From Patiria pectinifera (Eukaryota; Echinodermata; Asteroidea; Valvatida; Asterinidae), in NCBI GenBank assembly GCA_029964075.1, contig CM057133.1, positions 12,672,699 through 12,736,698 on the forward strand: a stretch of DNA of 64,000 nt. The letters are read 5' to 3'. The position numbers and the translations under genes were made by a program. Every line of letters begins with the position of its first letter. Position 1 is the stretch's first letter. The notes beneath the pieces were generated by a model that did not search any database, was not told the origin of the DNA, and saw only the letters and a program-made list of their open reading frames with translations. Below, piece by piece: positions 1 to 11,305 of the stretch.

Positions 1-3000
1 TCGCCTGGGCCGGCTCCAGAAATAAGGCTTGCCGTGTATTCTACGTCACATGACAAGTCTGTGGGCGGGGAACCGTGAAGGTCGTCCCATGCACTCATCA
101 GAATTTAAATTCTTTCGCTTCTGATTCTTATAACCGGCGATAAAAGTACTGTTCACATGTCGTCCAACACTAACTAATGAGACTTTTATCATCAAACTTG
201 TTTGGAAAAATGAGCACATGTCTATTATTGGATGTGTGTATAGTCATAATTATGAGGGGGAAAAACTGTGGCATTGAAATAGCCCAGCCAACCAGATCTA
301 ATGATGGAATCTTGAATAGCAAGATAATCGCTCGCCGTAGTTTGGCCGTCGGGAGGCCCGGGACTGGCGACACGATGTCACCGATGAAGATCACTCTTTG
401 CCTGCCTCTAAGAACTCTTCCAGCGGAGGAAAAAAGACCAACGGCTGTCCTCATTGACCGCCACAAAAGATGCCCTAATCTTCACGTTAATCCCGAACAA
501 TAGCGAGATTGACGTTTAACTAGATCTTGTCAATTAGAAGATCGTTGTGTGTAAAAACATCCGTTTGTTCAACACTTTGTATATGCGGGCGTATGGTTGA
601 AGCCACTTAGTAGACCACCAACTTGGATTATCCGTTGCAAAATTCAGTCTTAATTGCTTACAATTCAGAACGATCGCAGAGAGAATTGAACATACAACTT
701 GCAGCGGCGTCAATGATCGTAAGTAGTCCCTACGAATATACTGCTGTCGTGAATAAAATCAGCTGGTGACGAGTAACTGATAAAATGGTCTCAACAATAA
801 AAAATAAAAACAATCATAATTTCGGTGGCTTCCTTTATCGGTTAAATGTATTGCCTTTAGTTTATCATACACCAGTACGAAGTCACTCATTTTGTTTGTA
901 ATAAATAAGCAAAACCAAACAAATTAGGCTCTACTCTCAAGCTGCATTTCACTGTTCCAAGCTTTTTAATCGTCGGAATGAAGGTTTCATTTTCCCCCTT
1001 CTCATATGGAGACTTTGGTCCTTTTTTGTTTTATTTAATTCTGCTTTAAACAGAAACCGTTTCAAGATATTGTCCCGCAAAATTACGAGTTTTGTATTTT
1101 ACACAAAGTGCTAATGACTGTTTTGTTTTCGGCAAGCCTTTGTTGCCATGTATCCTCTTCTGTGTTGTTTTTTGTTTGTCCCATTTTCCCCGCTCTTTGT
1201 CACGGTTTCCATGCATTTTCTCTCTTCCCTAAACTCTATCTGTACATTTAAATTCCTGCTCTTCTAAACGAAACGTTTGTCTCCTCAATTTCATCGATGA
1301 ACAAAGAGACCAACGAACAAGCGGGGGGAAAAAATTCCCAGGTTACTGAATATGTCCTCAATATATCATGTTATATCACTGTTTTGATAGCACGATAGGT
1401 GCCAAAACCAGTGACTTGAAACCGCAAGACCTTACTACCAATTTTCCTTTTGACACATCTCGCATTTTTCGAATACCACTCTCTGTATCATATGACAGTA
1501 TTACGCTTTGTGAAAACTTCAACAATGAAAACACATAAAATTTATATTTATTTTGATTTTCTATAGGGGGATTACTTGGCACTGGAAAGGGAGGAATATA
1601 AGTTTTTCCTTTTTATCGTCATCCTTAGTGCTGAGCTAAGGGAGTTAGTGGTGAAAAGAGGGGATGAAATTTACACTTTTTTCCAACAAAGACTCGGCCC
1701 CCTCTCGGAATTAAGTGGGATATAAAAACAGATTTTTTATTCCCTATTGACATCAACTGTTGGATTTTGTTAAGGTCAAATAACAAGGGAGGAATCCAGC
1801 AGGTCAATCCTTCTGTTTCCATATCGTAAATAAAATCAGTCTGTACTTTGTAGGCTAATAAACCGTAAAGAAACGGAAATATAGAATTCAGAAACACCAA
1901 TTTTGTTTTCCTCGTTTTACTTACACATCTGATACTTTTACAAACAAAATTACAAATATCATAGATTAATGTGAGCATCTTTCAATGCACAGTGAACTTC
2001 AAACATTATGTTCTGAATATTAGAAGGAGGAATAATATGCATAACTGGTTCGATTCAAAATTGTGGCTTGTCTTCTGGATATTCTGTCTAGAAAAACTAT
2101 GCATAATGTAAAGTCAACGTTTCGGCAGATACTTGCTGGTCGTGTTGAGAAATTTGCAGTAAGGGTATTAGGATTGGGCTGATGGCAGATATCTGATGTT
2201 CCACACAATTCGTTCTGTCGGTTATTTCCTCACATAAGAAAAGCGTGACAAAACCAGAATCACCAACATGCCACTCGGATGGTGCATTCATTTCAGGCCC
2301 CAATGGGAGGCTTGTATTCACTCGACAGAAAGAAAAAAAAAACTTCTTGTAAAGATGTCAACTGAAAGTATATGCTAGAACGATTGAGGATATAGCGTTT
2401 CTTTGGCTTGTTCCCTTGACGGTCAATTGAGCTCCGTGAATATACACGGATTAGAGGAGATTTCCCTGCCGCAACATGGGGGTGATTTCAAAGCGGGCAC
2501 TCCCCCGGGACTCGCGGGTTATACTATTCTCCCCGCCCCGTCGTCGGGCAAAAGAGAAACCTTCAAGATACAAGATACACCGTAAAGAATGCAGGAAACG
2601 GGATGCGTGTATGTATTTGTGTATAATGGTCACAATACCAGCAGGGGATTACAACTCACAATGTCAGAGTTTTTGTTGGATACGAAGCGGTATTTTCGAG
2701 CAGAGCTCCCCGGACAATAACGGGCAAGCTGGTGGGCGACTGTATGTATCGCACAGCTCCCGCCTTCGGTTTACATAGGTAATAGTCTAAGCCCCGAAGC
2801 GAAAGGATACATTGCATAGAAGAGTGGCTTGTCTGGGCAGAAGCTGTTTAGTCAGCTCCTAAGTCCGATACAATGCATGGGGTTTTGTAAGTCAAACAAT
2901 TTTCACTGAATCGTAAAAGCATGTGGATTTTTTAAAGCTGTGACTCACACTTACGACAGATGTTTATACGTTTCTTAAATTTTAATCTACATTTGATCAT

Positions 3001-3600
3001 TATAGGGAAATTCTGGCAAAGCTATAGGTCCATGCAAACTACCTGGCAATTAAAAAATACACCTGTTCTATTATAAGAAACGTTCATCTTCCAACGAATT
3101 TACAATCATTTTTTGATGAGGTATAAATCAAAACAGTGTGGCCTGCTTGAAGTGTTCGATGTTATACAGGCATAATTACCAGCTCCTATATGAGAAACAG
3201 GCGCTGGTGGCGCTGTTCAATTTACTCCTTTGTGGTCCATCCTCTATAAACCAATTATGAAACACTTTCAGCAAAAAGGTGCATGCCATCTCCTTTAGTT
3301 GATAACTAAGTAAGGCGAACTTCTGTCTCACTTGTCTCGCGTCACGCGACCTCCGGGAATCCCCTTTCCCCACTAACCACGTCTCACAGCAACCCCGAAT
3401 CTACTTGAGGTTTATGGGAACCGAGTAGCTGAGACCACACCCAGTCATTGTTCATCACACCAGATTCCATGTGCAGTATTGCCGCACTCCTTTTTCGTGG
3501 GTCAATGTTTTGAAGAATGGAAGACGTTTATGTCTTAAAGTCTTTTATTTTGTTAAGTTTGTTTAACAGGGCATTATGTGAAGGTTCAAACGGATTATTC
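1..3600. other. Left flank, no gene recognised
   Basis: I see no convincing exon here. Open frames are short, overlap on both strands and lack recognisable domains or paired splice sites. There is a GC-richer patch around 2450-2600 with CCCCGGG and CCCCGCCCCG runs, and AT-rich sequence elsewhere. A promoter or 5' exon of a gene lying outside the window cannot be excluded. Confidence 0.4.
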
Positions 3601-3618
3601 TGTATCCGTCCTAAAGAT

Positions 3619-3624
3619 TTTATT
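3619..3624 (-). terminator. Polyadenylation signal of the GARIN-RasGEF gene
   Basis: Read on the minus strand these bases are AATAAA. They lie about 20 bases after the TGA stop at 3646-3644, so the 3' untranslated region would be very short. It is the only canonical signal close to the stop. Confidence 0.6.
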
Positions 3625-3643
3625 GACGAGTTACTGAGGGGGT

Positions 3644-6600
3644 TCAGTCGCTAGGTGGCTCACGACTCATGGACAACTTGAAATTCTGTTGGTCTGTGTT
3701 AAACTCGGCGTGCAGGAGGTAGTTTCTCACTGCTCTGTTGCTCTTGTGTCTGTACTGCACAGCGGCCATCTGATGTGTGAACAGGGTCTCGAATAACTGG
3801 TACTCGGCGTTCTTCTTGGCTTCCTTCTCCTCTTCCTCTTTCTTGGAGACGGTTGGCATCCCAGTTGGCTGCACTTTTGCGAAGACACTTCCCCAGTTGA
3901 TAGGACTCCCAACCCCGGCGAAGAAGGCTGCACCAAGCAGGTCTTGGACGGTGACGGTTTCCACTCCGGCCCGCCAAGCCATCCCTCGCTCCTTGGCGCA
4001 CCACTTCGCGTAGTCGATGATCAGTCTCCGGATGTGCGTTTTACGCGCGGACGTCATCCCCCTCGCTGCACGGCTCATCTCCGTTTTTCCGGAGTCGGAT
4101 GACTCTGGGTGTATCTCCGCGGTGGTGTGAGAGGGTCTGGCATGTTTGTGGCGGAAAGTGTGCAGGGCCAAGGCGAAAGTCCCGAAGAAACCTGCAGGAT
4201 GCGTGGGCTTCGGTTGAGTACGAGATTCGGTAGTTGGGATGGCAGAATTGACGGCGTCATCTGTGTCGAAGTGGATCACATGCACCGTAGATTCCCCCTC
4301 ATCCGTGGAGGAGAAGCAATGAGTTGATGAGGATGAAGATGACATGTGCGCTCTGTGTGAGGGCTGCATACCGGCCCTGTCAACGGCTGAATACAGATCC
4401 ACCACGCTCAGCAGGAACGTACCCATGAACGGCAGGCAAGGTGGTGACAATAGAGACTTCCTAACTGCCATCTTGTACAGGTCGCTCCTCCCGTCATCAG
4501 CCGTCAGGAACACCAACTCGCTCCAGAGACCATACTCGTCTGGGAAGTCCTCCCCGAACGCCTGCCAGGTCTTCCTCAGTCGGTAGACCGGCAGCACCTT
4601 CAGCCCGCTCAGGACGGCCTTTAGGCTGTGGAAGTTCTGCAGCTGCCGGCACCGCTCGGCCACCAGCACGAATCTAGCCACGGTCGCTGCCCGCTCCTTG
4701 ACGGTCGACGGCCGCACGGTCTCGGTGGATACCAGTCCCACTATTCGCTCAAAGAACTCGATGAGCCTGGTGGTGTGGGGAGCTCGGGTGTGTCTGTCCT
4801 CCTTGAGCCACAGGCAGTCAACCAACTCGGCTTCTCGCACGCGTATAAACAGCAGGGAGTCCAGAAGGGTTAGTTCTTTGGCCAGGACCTCTATATCAAT
4901 TTCGTGGACCCCGACTCTTTGCTGTGGTTCATCATGGTGTAGCTTTGCCTGTTTGCGTTTCCATATACTGTGGAGAATTCTTGTCGAAAAATGCTCCGCG
5001 TGTTCAGACTTTAATTTACCTTCGGCATGCTGTTTCCTGCGAGGTTTGTTTCGACTGTCGTGCTTTTCGGGCTGCAGTTTCCCTTTCAAAGATTTCTCGT
5101 GTTTCTTTCTCCTGTGCCTTGGTGGAGTTTTCTCTCCCGGCACTTTCTTCCCGGCCCGACCAGAAATTCCTGCTCTCCCCTTTCCGTAAGTAACCGTGGG
5201 CATTTTATCACCTCCATCCGAGAACTCCACGTCTGCCGACATCTCGCGACATCTCGCTATCTCTTCCTGCAATCTCGTCTGCTCGGTTGACAAGAGCATG
5301 ACGTGACCGCCGATCACGTGGGGCGTCTTGGTCTCGTCGTCGTTCACCAGGTCCTGGTAGACCAGAGAGGCCCGATGCGCGGCGTCGGCTGCCGGTTGCA
5401 TATCGTCCAGGAAGCTGGCCTCGCCTTCTAACACGTCTGGCAGTGAACAGCGATGATGCAAGGTCTCCTTCGTCGGTATCGGCGGCAAACCGCGTCTTTC
5501 ACTGTGGAATGAACGTCATTTAATAAAATTGTATTACATATTTCTATAGCAAATTCAACTACTCTTTAATTGACGGTATAGTTTAACACATGTATTAATG
5601 AGCCGCGTACCTCAATGTGGCCCTATGCCGATGTTTTATGTACGAATATCTATTTTTCCGAAGGGGCCGCATTTCATGGCTACAACTAACTTCTCTGATT
5701 TAATAAACTATTCTGTACATTATTTGCACGTACGCCATTTGTCACTGTTAATGACCCAAAAGAAAAGGATGTTTTTGTTTGTTTATTTTTAGCAAGCACT
5801 TGTAAAAAAATCTTTCTCCTAAATGTTTTCGTGCGCATGTTGACTTTTCGCCGTTCTTAACCTTTCCAGCTGTCAACCATTTGATGAATCGGGAGTTTGT
5901 AACGACCCCAAAAAAGGCCTTGACTTTTAGTAAAATCTCCCCCAGCCCCCAAAAAAAAATTACAGGCTTTTAACAGTAAATGGAGGATTAGTGACGGGGA
6001 TGTTCATGCTCTGTGTAAGGCGCCAACGAGACTGTCCAACAACCCAGACAGCTATGTTATAATGGGTGCGGGATTTTTCGTTCCATATTAACGCCCACGC
6101 ATCCTATTGCAAAGAAGTCCCTTTTATCCAAATTAACAAAGATTTCTTCAGTTCTGTGGCGTATCGGAGGGGGAGGGCAACTTGCTCCCTTAGGGGCCTT
6201 TTTTTTTGGCCAATTCTCTCTCCCTCCCCCCCCCCCAGCAAAATCGTGTCCAAATGTGCTGCAATGAAGAGCGCCACATATTGTCCGATAGTGTCCAAGA
6301 CCGTCCGTATTGAACAGCGCCCCCGAGAGTAAGACGGTGTCCAGCTTCCCCCCCCCCCTTCCCACGAACCCTAAACCTGGATACCCTACTGTATTTCTTG
6401 CAGCTTACATTTAGAGTACAACCTTAAGAAACTTTAGGCTTACGACACTCACGATTGCCGGTTTAAGTCAGTTCCTTCAATGTTTCATGAAGTTTTAAAT
6501 ACTTTGTGTTGTTGGTTCAATCAATGAACGTTCGTTTTGGTGTTCCCGAACGGGAATCTTCACTGTGTCGTCTGACAAAATCCGGCATCAGTTTATACAA

Positions 6601-7863
6601 ATGTTGTGTTAGAACCTCGATACGCTTTTGCAGAGTCAAGTGGTGAGTATGATGTATGAGGACATCAGGTTGTCAAAAAGAGGAACAACAAATCGCAGTC
6701 AGATCCGATACTACATTGTTTATAAATATTTGTACATGGTGATTGCCGTCTAGGCGTACGTCTTACCCGTGAGGTGTGGTGATGTCTGCTTCTCTCAACT
6801 GGTCAACTGCCGTCAATGAAGCCAAAGGGCGCCACCTGCCGACGTGTCCATGTCCATGCGCCTCCATGTTAAACTTTTGAAAGAGGTCCCCCACGCACAG
6901 GATGAGCTTCCGGTTAATTTCGTCAGAGACAGGGTGCATCCAGTCGAAGTTGGTTTCTCCTACCAAGCTGCCCACACTCTCGATGTCTTCCAGGCTGGAG
7001 TACGTGTCTGTGCTGCTGTAGCTGGCTTTCCGGATAGGGAGGGAATGCTGATTCCCCGCGGGCTGCCAGACAAGTGAAGCGGTTGGATTCATGATGACCG
7101 CGGCAGACTTTTGGCTCTGGCCGTGTTTCACGGTGCTACGAGAAAGGTCTTCATGGGTGGAATGTTCGAGCAGGTGGTCAGGGAGGCCTAAGTTCGCTGT
7201 GTCGTGGTCATCAGCCGCTATCTGGCCGTCGTGATCCCGAGACAGAGCCCCTCCGAAGTGTCCGACCCAGTGATAGGCGCGTGACTCACGGCGTTTCCGT
7301 TGCTGCGCCACCGCCAGGGCCGCTGCGCTGTCTTGGCTGCCGACCGTTGACTCGTCCAAGTTACCATTGGCGCGAGTTGCCCTTGTTGCCTTGATTGATA
7401 ACGGGTGTTGTCTTTTCTCGTGGCGCCTCTCGTCTAGTTCATGGATCCAGGACAGCCACTCTCTCCATCGGTCCTCACGGTGCCTGCCCTCAGCTAGCTC
7501 TAGGAACCAGGTCTTCCCTGTTGACAGGCGCAGCCTCAAGACGTGCTCGCCGCGATGTTCCTGATGTTTCCTGTTTGATAGTCTTGTATTCTGCAAGGGG
7601 AATAGATGTGCCAGATGGAGGTACTCCAAGTTGGAGGGTGCATCAGTAGCAACCACCACGGTTCTTAGATGTTTGGCGTTGGTGTCCACAATCTCCTCAG
7701 CTATCAGAAACACGGTCTCTGTCAGGCCAGCGTGCACCATGCACAGACACTCCCCGTGCTTTCTCTCTAGAACGAAGCGACTCTCCACCAGTACCACCTC
7801 GTCACAGAAGTCAGAGTATTCTCCGCTCCACAACAGCTTCTGGAGAGTTGCCATCGGCTCCAC
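3644..7863 (-). CDS. GARIN/FAM71-like plus RasGEF domain protein, two exons
   Basis: Two coding exons, 7863-6767 and 5501-3644, join in frame. The first ends CACGG before GTAAGA. The second follows a TTCCACAG acceptor, and phase 2 is completed by its first T, giving 984 residues. Residues about 7-143 resemble the conserved domain of FAM71/GARIN Golgi RAB2-interacting proteins (the LLWSGEYSDF start, then LRLSTGKTWFLEL and a Trp-rich helix). Residues about 565-970 are a RasGEF (CDC25) catalytic domain, with LAKELTLLDSLLF, CRQLQNFHSLKAVLSGL, RLRKTW and PCLPFMGTFL, and a C-terminal LLHAEF...LSMSREPP segment. About 120 residues of Ser/His-rich sequence interrupt the catalytic domain before its last helices. 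Between the two domains is a basic Lys/Arg-rich linker. By family it should activate a Ras-type GTPase near Golgi membranes; that role and the exact GTPase are inference. Confidence 0.85.
6060..6392 (-). repeat. hAT-like non-autonomous element, copy 1 (in RasGEF intron)
   Basis: Lies in the single intron of the GARIN-RasGEF gene. Read on the minus strand it matches 61760-62015: the shared string GGACACC, then GGGGGCGCTGTTCAA, then GTGGCGCTCTTCAT, in the same order and spacing, ending with a TCCAGGT...GGGTT type edge. Long poly-C/G runs make both copies prone to spurious open frames. Boundaries are approximate. Confidence 0.6.
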
Positions 7864-8140
7864 GACTTGGCCACAAAGCGAGATAGATCGACAGTTGTTT
7901 TATCAGCACTGTCGGAATCCTCAAGTGATGTGACTGACTTGGTTGCGATTATAAACACAGCTGTCTACGCGCGCTATGATGCTTCGCGATACGCGCGTTT
8001 GTTACATCATGTGCGTATGGTGTTTATTACGTCACAAAAGTTGAAAAAATCAGAACAGGCGCTACACGTTAACTTCTGACCAATCAGCGCCGAAGCTCGA
8101 AGAAAGGCATTGCAGGTTTTCAACCAATGAGGGCGCTATA
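7864..8140 (-). promoter_or_regulatory. Probable promoter of the GARIN-RasGEF gene
   Basis: Just upstream of the ATG at 7863 the minus strand holds a CRE-like TGACGTAA (from TTACGTCA near 8027), inverted CCAAT boxes (CCAATCAG near 8089 and CCAATGAG near 8127 on the plus strand) and CpG-rich GCGCG blocks near 7970-8000. No TATA box is evident. This is assignment by position and common motifs only. Confidence 0.4.
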
Positions 8141-8146
8141 CAAATT

Positions 8147-9716
8147 TACTGAAGAATTTCCCGGAAGCCGCGCGATGTACAGCTACCCTACCTAGCTATA
8201 CGTGGAGGAATCGGTTAGTTTGATGGAAGAACAACCACTTTTAAATATACCTGTGCGATGACTGAAATTCCTTGACCAAATACACTTCTCTCTTGAGCTG
8301 ATTTTAATTTTGTTTGGAATTTAGCTTGCAGATGTGTGGTGTATAATAACCGCCCCCTCCAAAAAAAAAAAGATGTAAAGGATCTTTTTTTTAAAGAAAG
8401 TGATAAAACATGAAAATTCAACTTGATTGATGTTCTTTCGGCAAAACGAAAACAATTCACACACACACATCCCTATAAGATTTGTTTTCGTTTTGCTGAA
8501 AGAATACTTACCTTTTTGTGATCCGTGGAAAGAACTTTAAAATGGTGGATGTGTTTAAAATTCCGTAACTTGAAAAGTACACGAGTCATTTGCATGAATC
8601 TTGTACTAAGAGAAGGCTTTTCAAATGGGCTTTCTTACTACCAGCAGAACTTCATTTTAAAAAAATGGTCCTGCCATTTGGAGTTCCTTTTTTTTCTCAC
8701 CCTGTACTGTGTAGCCATAAAATACAACGACATGGTTTATCCTGATTCAGCAGGAAATGGTCTGTATCACAACTAGCTGACGCTGTCCTACAATTTAGGA
8801 CAAGTGCGCATGACTCATACAAGAGGAAGTCATTGTATGAGCAAGTGCTGTACTAAAACTTTATTTTTATGATCGATGTTACTCTGCGCTTTGTTTCACA
8901 ATTGATCATCGAAAGTACTCCCGAGTCGTGCGCTAAATAACCCACATGGGCTGAGATTGTTGTCATTTCGGGCCTTGTTTTGTTAGTTTGTAATTTATTG
9001 GTCAGAAGCGCTTTGAATTGAAAAAAATATTTCTTGTTTGGGTGTATGGAGCATTGCTTACTAATAATTTGTTGGACCACTGAGAAAAAAATGTATTTTG
9101 TTGTGGAGAAAACAGTCCAACAAAAGGATTTTTCTTTAATTTTCCTTTCCCCATTTTATATTTATTCCATATCCAAAAAAATGCTATAAATTCGCGACTT
9201 AAAAGAACATGGCAATGTTAGACTCAAAAATGCACTTTACAAAGGAAACATCGTTTCATTTTTTAAATTAATTTATTATACATGTGAAGCACAATATCAA
9301 CATTATCATACACGGGTTTACGAAAACACATAGGACCTAAATTAATCAATTTAAAACTGTTACATTTTATTTTGCAGTAATCTATTGGATGCACGTACTC
9401 CGAAAATCATTGCATAAAACTGCCATAATTACTTTTGAATTATCTAGTATTGTAAGTTATAAGATGGAATTTCTTTCAATGGACAGTATATACCATGCCT
9501 TGTGTAATTTTGCCAAGTGTGAAATGTGTTTTAATAATATACAAAATTGCAGTACAACTCGCAAACTCCATAGTAAAATATCTTCCACCATCTTCAATAA
9601 ACAATACCGGTTATCATGACTTTTACACGCTACTGATTTCCAGTTTCCATACATCTACAAACCAACACATGAACCAACTTAATCTACTCACAATTTCGAT
9701 TCAGAAAATACAAATT
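8147..9716. other. Intergenic spacer with a 24-bp hairpin and CA repeat
   Basis: AT-rich spacer without gene signals. The only structured part is an inverted repeat: arms at 8432-8455 and 8482-8505 are complementary at 23 of 24 bases (core GGCAAAACGAAAACAA), separated by 26 bases containing a short CA run. Confidence 0.5.
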
Positions 9717-9717
9717 G

Positions 9718-9923
9718 GGGAAAGATTTCCATATACGAAGTTCACTAATTTTCCTCTGTATTGACTAACAAGTCCCCAGATAGCAATTTCATGTCATCAA
9801 AGTCAATTTGAACAGTGAGAAAATACAAGCATTTTCTTAGAAAACACTTAGAATTGTTCAGTCCAATCTCATAGGGTTTGTACACAGGGTGTTGAGTGAA
9901 CTTCGTATATGGAAATCTTTCCC
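9718..9923. repeat. Short inverted-repeat transposon, symmetric-TIR family, copy 1
   Basis: Ends are inverted repeats of about 28 bases beginning GGGAAAGATTTCCATATACG. The 206-bp body carries GGTTTGTACACAGGGTG next to the right end. The same body motif and a related terminus occur in the copy at 17908-18098, so this is a family. No open frame; non-autonomous DNA transposon. Confidence 0.75.
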
Positions 9924-9929
9924 AAATGA

Positions 9930-11300
9930 GCCACCAGTGATTGTTCTCCGGACTTGATGAGAGGACAATTGTTCTAGTCCAGAATTTCAATTATGGTCTC
10001 AAAAAAATCCTAGACCCGATAATAAAACTAGCCTTCGGTTGTATTTTGTATTATATTCCCTTGACATCACACAACCATTCCACAACTATTACATACATGT
10101 ACAAACCAATGGAATTTGTTCTCACAGAAAAAAATCATCGACTTCCAAAACGTTTTTAACAGCTACACACTCCTTTTCACCAAGAATTTTTACATTTGTT
10201 TACTGATAAATATTTGGAGTTACACAAGTCCCTGTCAACAACAATTACCCCATTTCTATTGTTAGTTTTTGGAAAAACAATTTTAAACATATAATTCATT
10301 GCTAATAATACATTTCGAAAAGTAATACAAACACTATCGATACATAATTCTTGGTCAAAATAATCTGTAAGATTTCTGCTGAAAATTCATCAAAATGAAA
10401 TGACTTCACACTGAGGTTTCAAGAAAAAAATACCACCCCCCCCCCCAAACCCTTTGCTGCATAGTTTCTTGGGTCAACCCATGCGCACGCAAGTCATTTT
10501 GACAAAATGGAGGCCGTGTAATTAGTCGCAACATACAGGGTGTACAATATTAAATGTAATCCAAAAACAACGGTTGGCGTGTGAAAATCGTGAATCAGCA
10601 GACCGTGGCCAACATTTTTAGCTTTTGTTTTAAACTCCATGGTACTCAGTCATCCGTGACTGCAAGTAAAAGTACTGATACAAAGTTGTGCAACTACACC
10701 GACAGTGTTCAACTTTATAATTTTTTTCAAATTAACCAGTATTTAATCTTGTTTTTTTTTTAAATACACACTATACATAAGGAGCAAGACCTGATAAACA
10801 GACAAGCAGTAGGAATGCTGGGAGATTCTTATTTTTATATATTTATTTATTTATGTATTTTTTAAAATAGTTTTTGGTCTTGTGTGTCCCCCCCCCCCCA
10901 GTCCCTTTGTCAATCTAGAACTATCCTCAAATGTGCTTTCCTCAACAATTTGTCAAACACAGTTACGATGGTTTAGAATCTTTGGTCTTGTGTGTCCCCA
11001 CCCCTCCCCACCCCCTTTGTCAATCTAGAAATACCCCTAGCGGTAGAGACACGCGCCTGCAGTTTGAGGGTGCTTAACTCTCACTGTACAATCATGGCTG
11101 TACATGGAGACAGTTGTGACAAGACAGGTCCCACACATCGGGCAAAACATGGCGATCTGCATAATGTTCAGATGAGAAATGTCGAAGCTTATAAGGGCTG
11201 GCTTGTCTCAACTCTCTCGTTATAAGACTCTGGGTGTATATTGAGGTGGTCTGCTGTTGACGATGGAAGGATCTATGTAGCGAGGGTGTCCTCAGGGTGT
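9930..11300. other. Spacer and probable 3' UTR of ATP6V0E, with a local duplication
   Basis: Mostly AT-rich. A segment is duplicated at 10876-10923 and 10984-11033: both contain GGTCTTGTGTGTCCCC followed by CCCTTTGTCAATCTAGAA. The part nearest 11306 would be the 3' untranslated region of ATP6V0E. Near 10842-10853 the minus strand reads AAATAAATAAAT, possible polyadenylation signals, but distant. Confidence 0.4.
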
Positions 11301-11305
11301 GACAC

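Noticed and set aside
177-503. Plus-strand frame of about 108 codons at the left edge, with an overlapping minus-strand frame
   Set aside because: Both strands are open over the same bases, there is no domain, no polyadenylation or splice context, and composition is ordinary.
4698-5189. Plus-strand frame of 163 codons opposite the RasGEF gene
   Set aside because: It is the reverse complement of the well-supported RasGEF exon and has no independent signals.
6057-6365. Overlapping Gly/Pro-rich frames in the RasGEF intron
   Set aside because: They lie in the poly-C/G parts of a dispersed element that recurs at 61760-62015.
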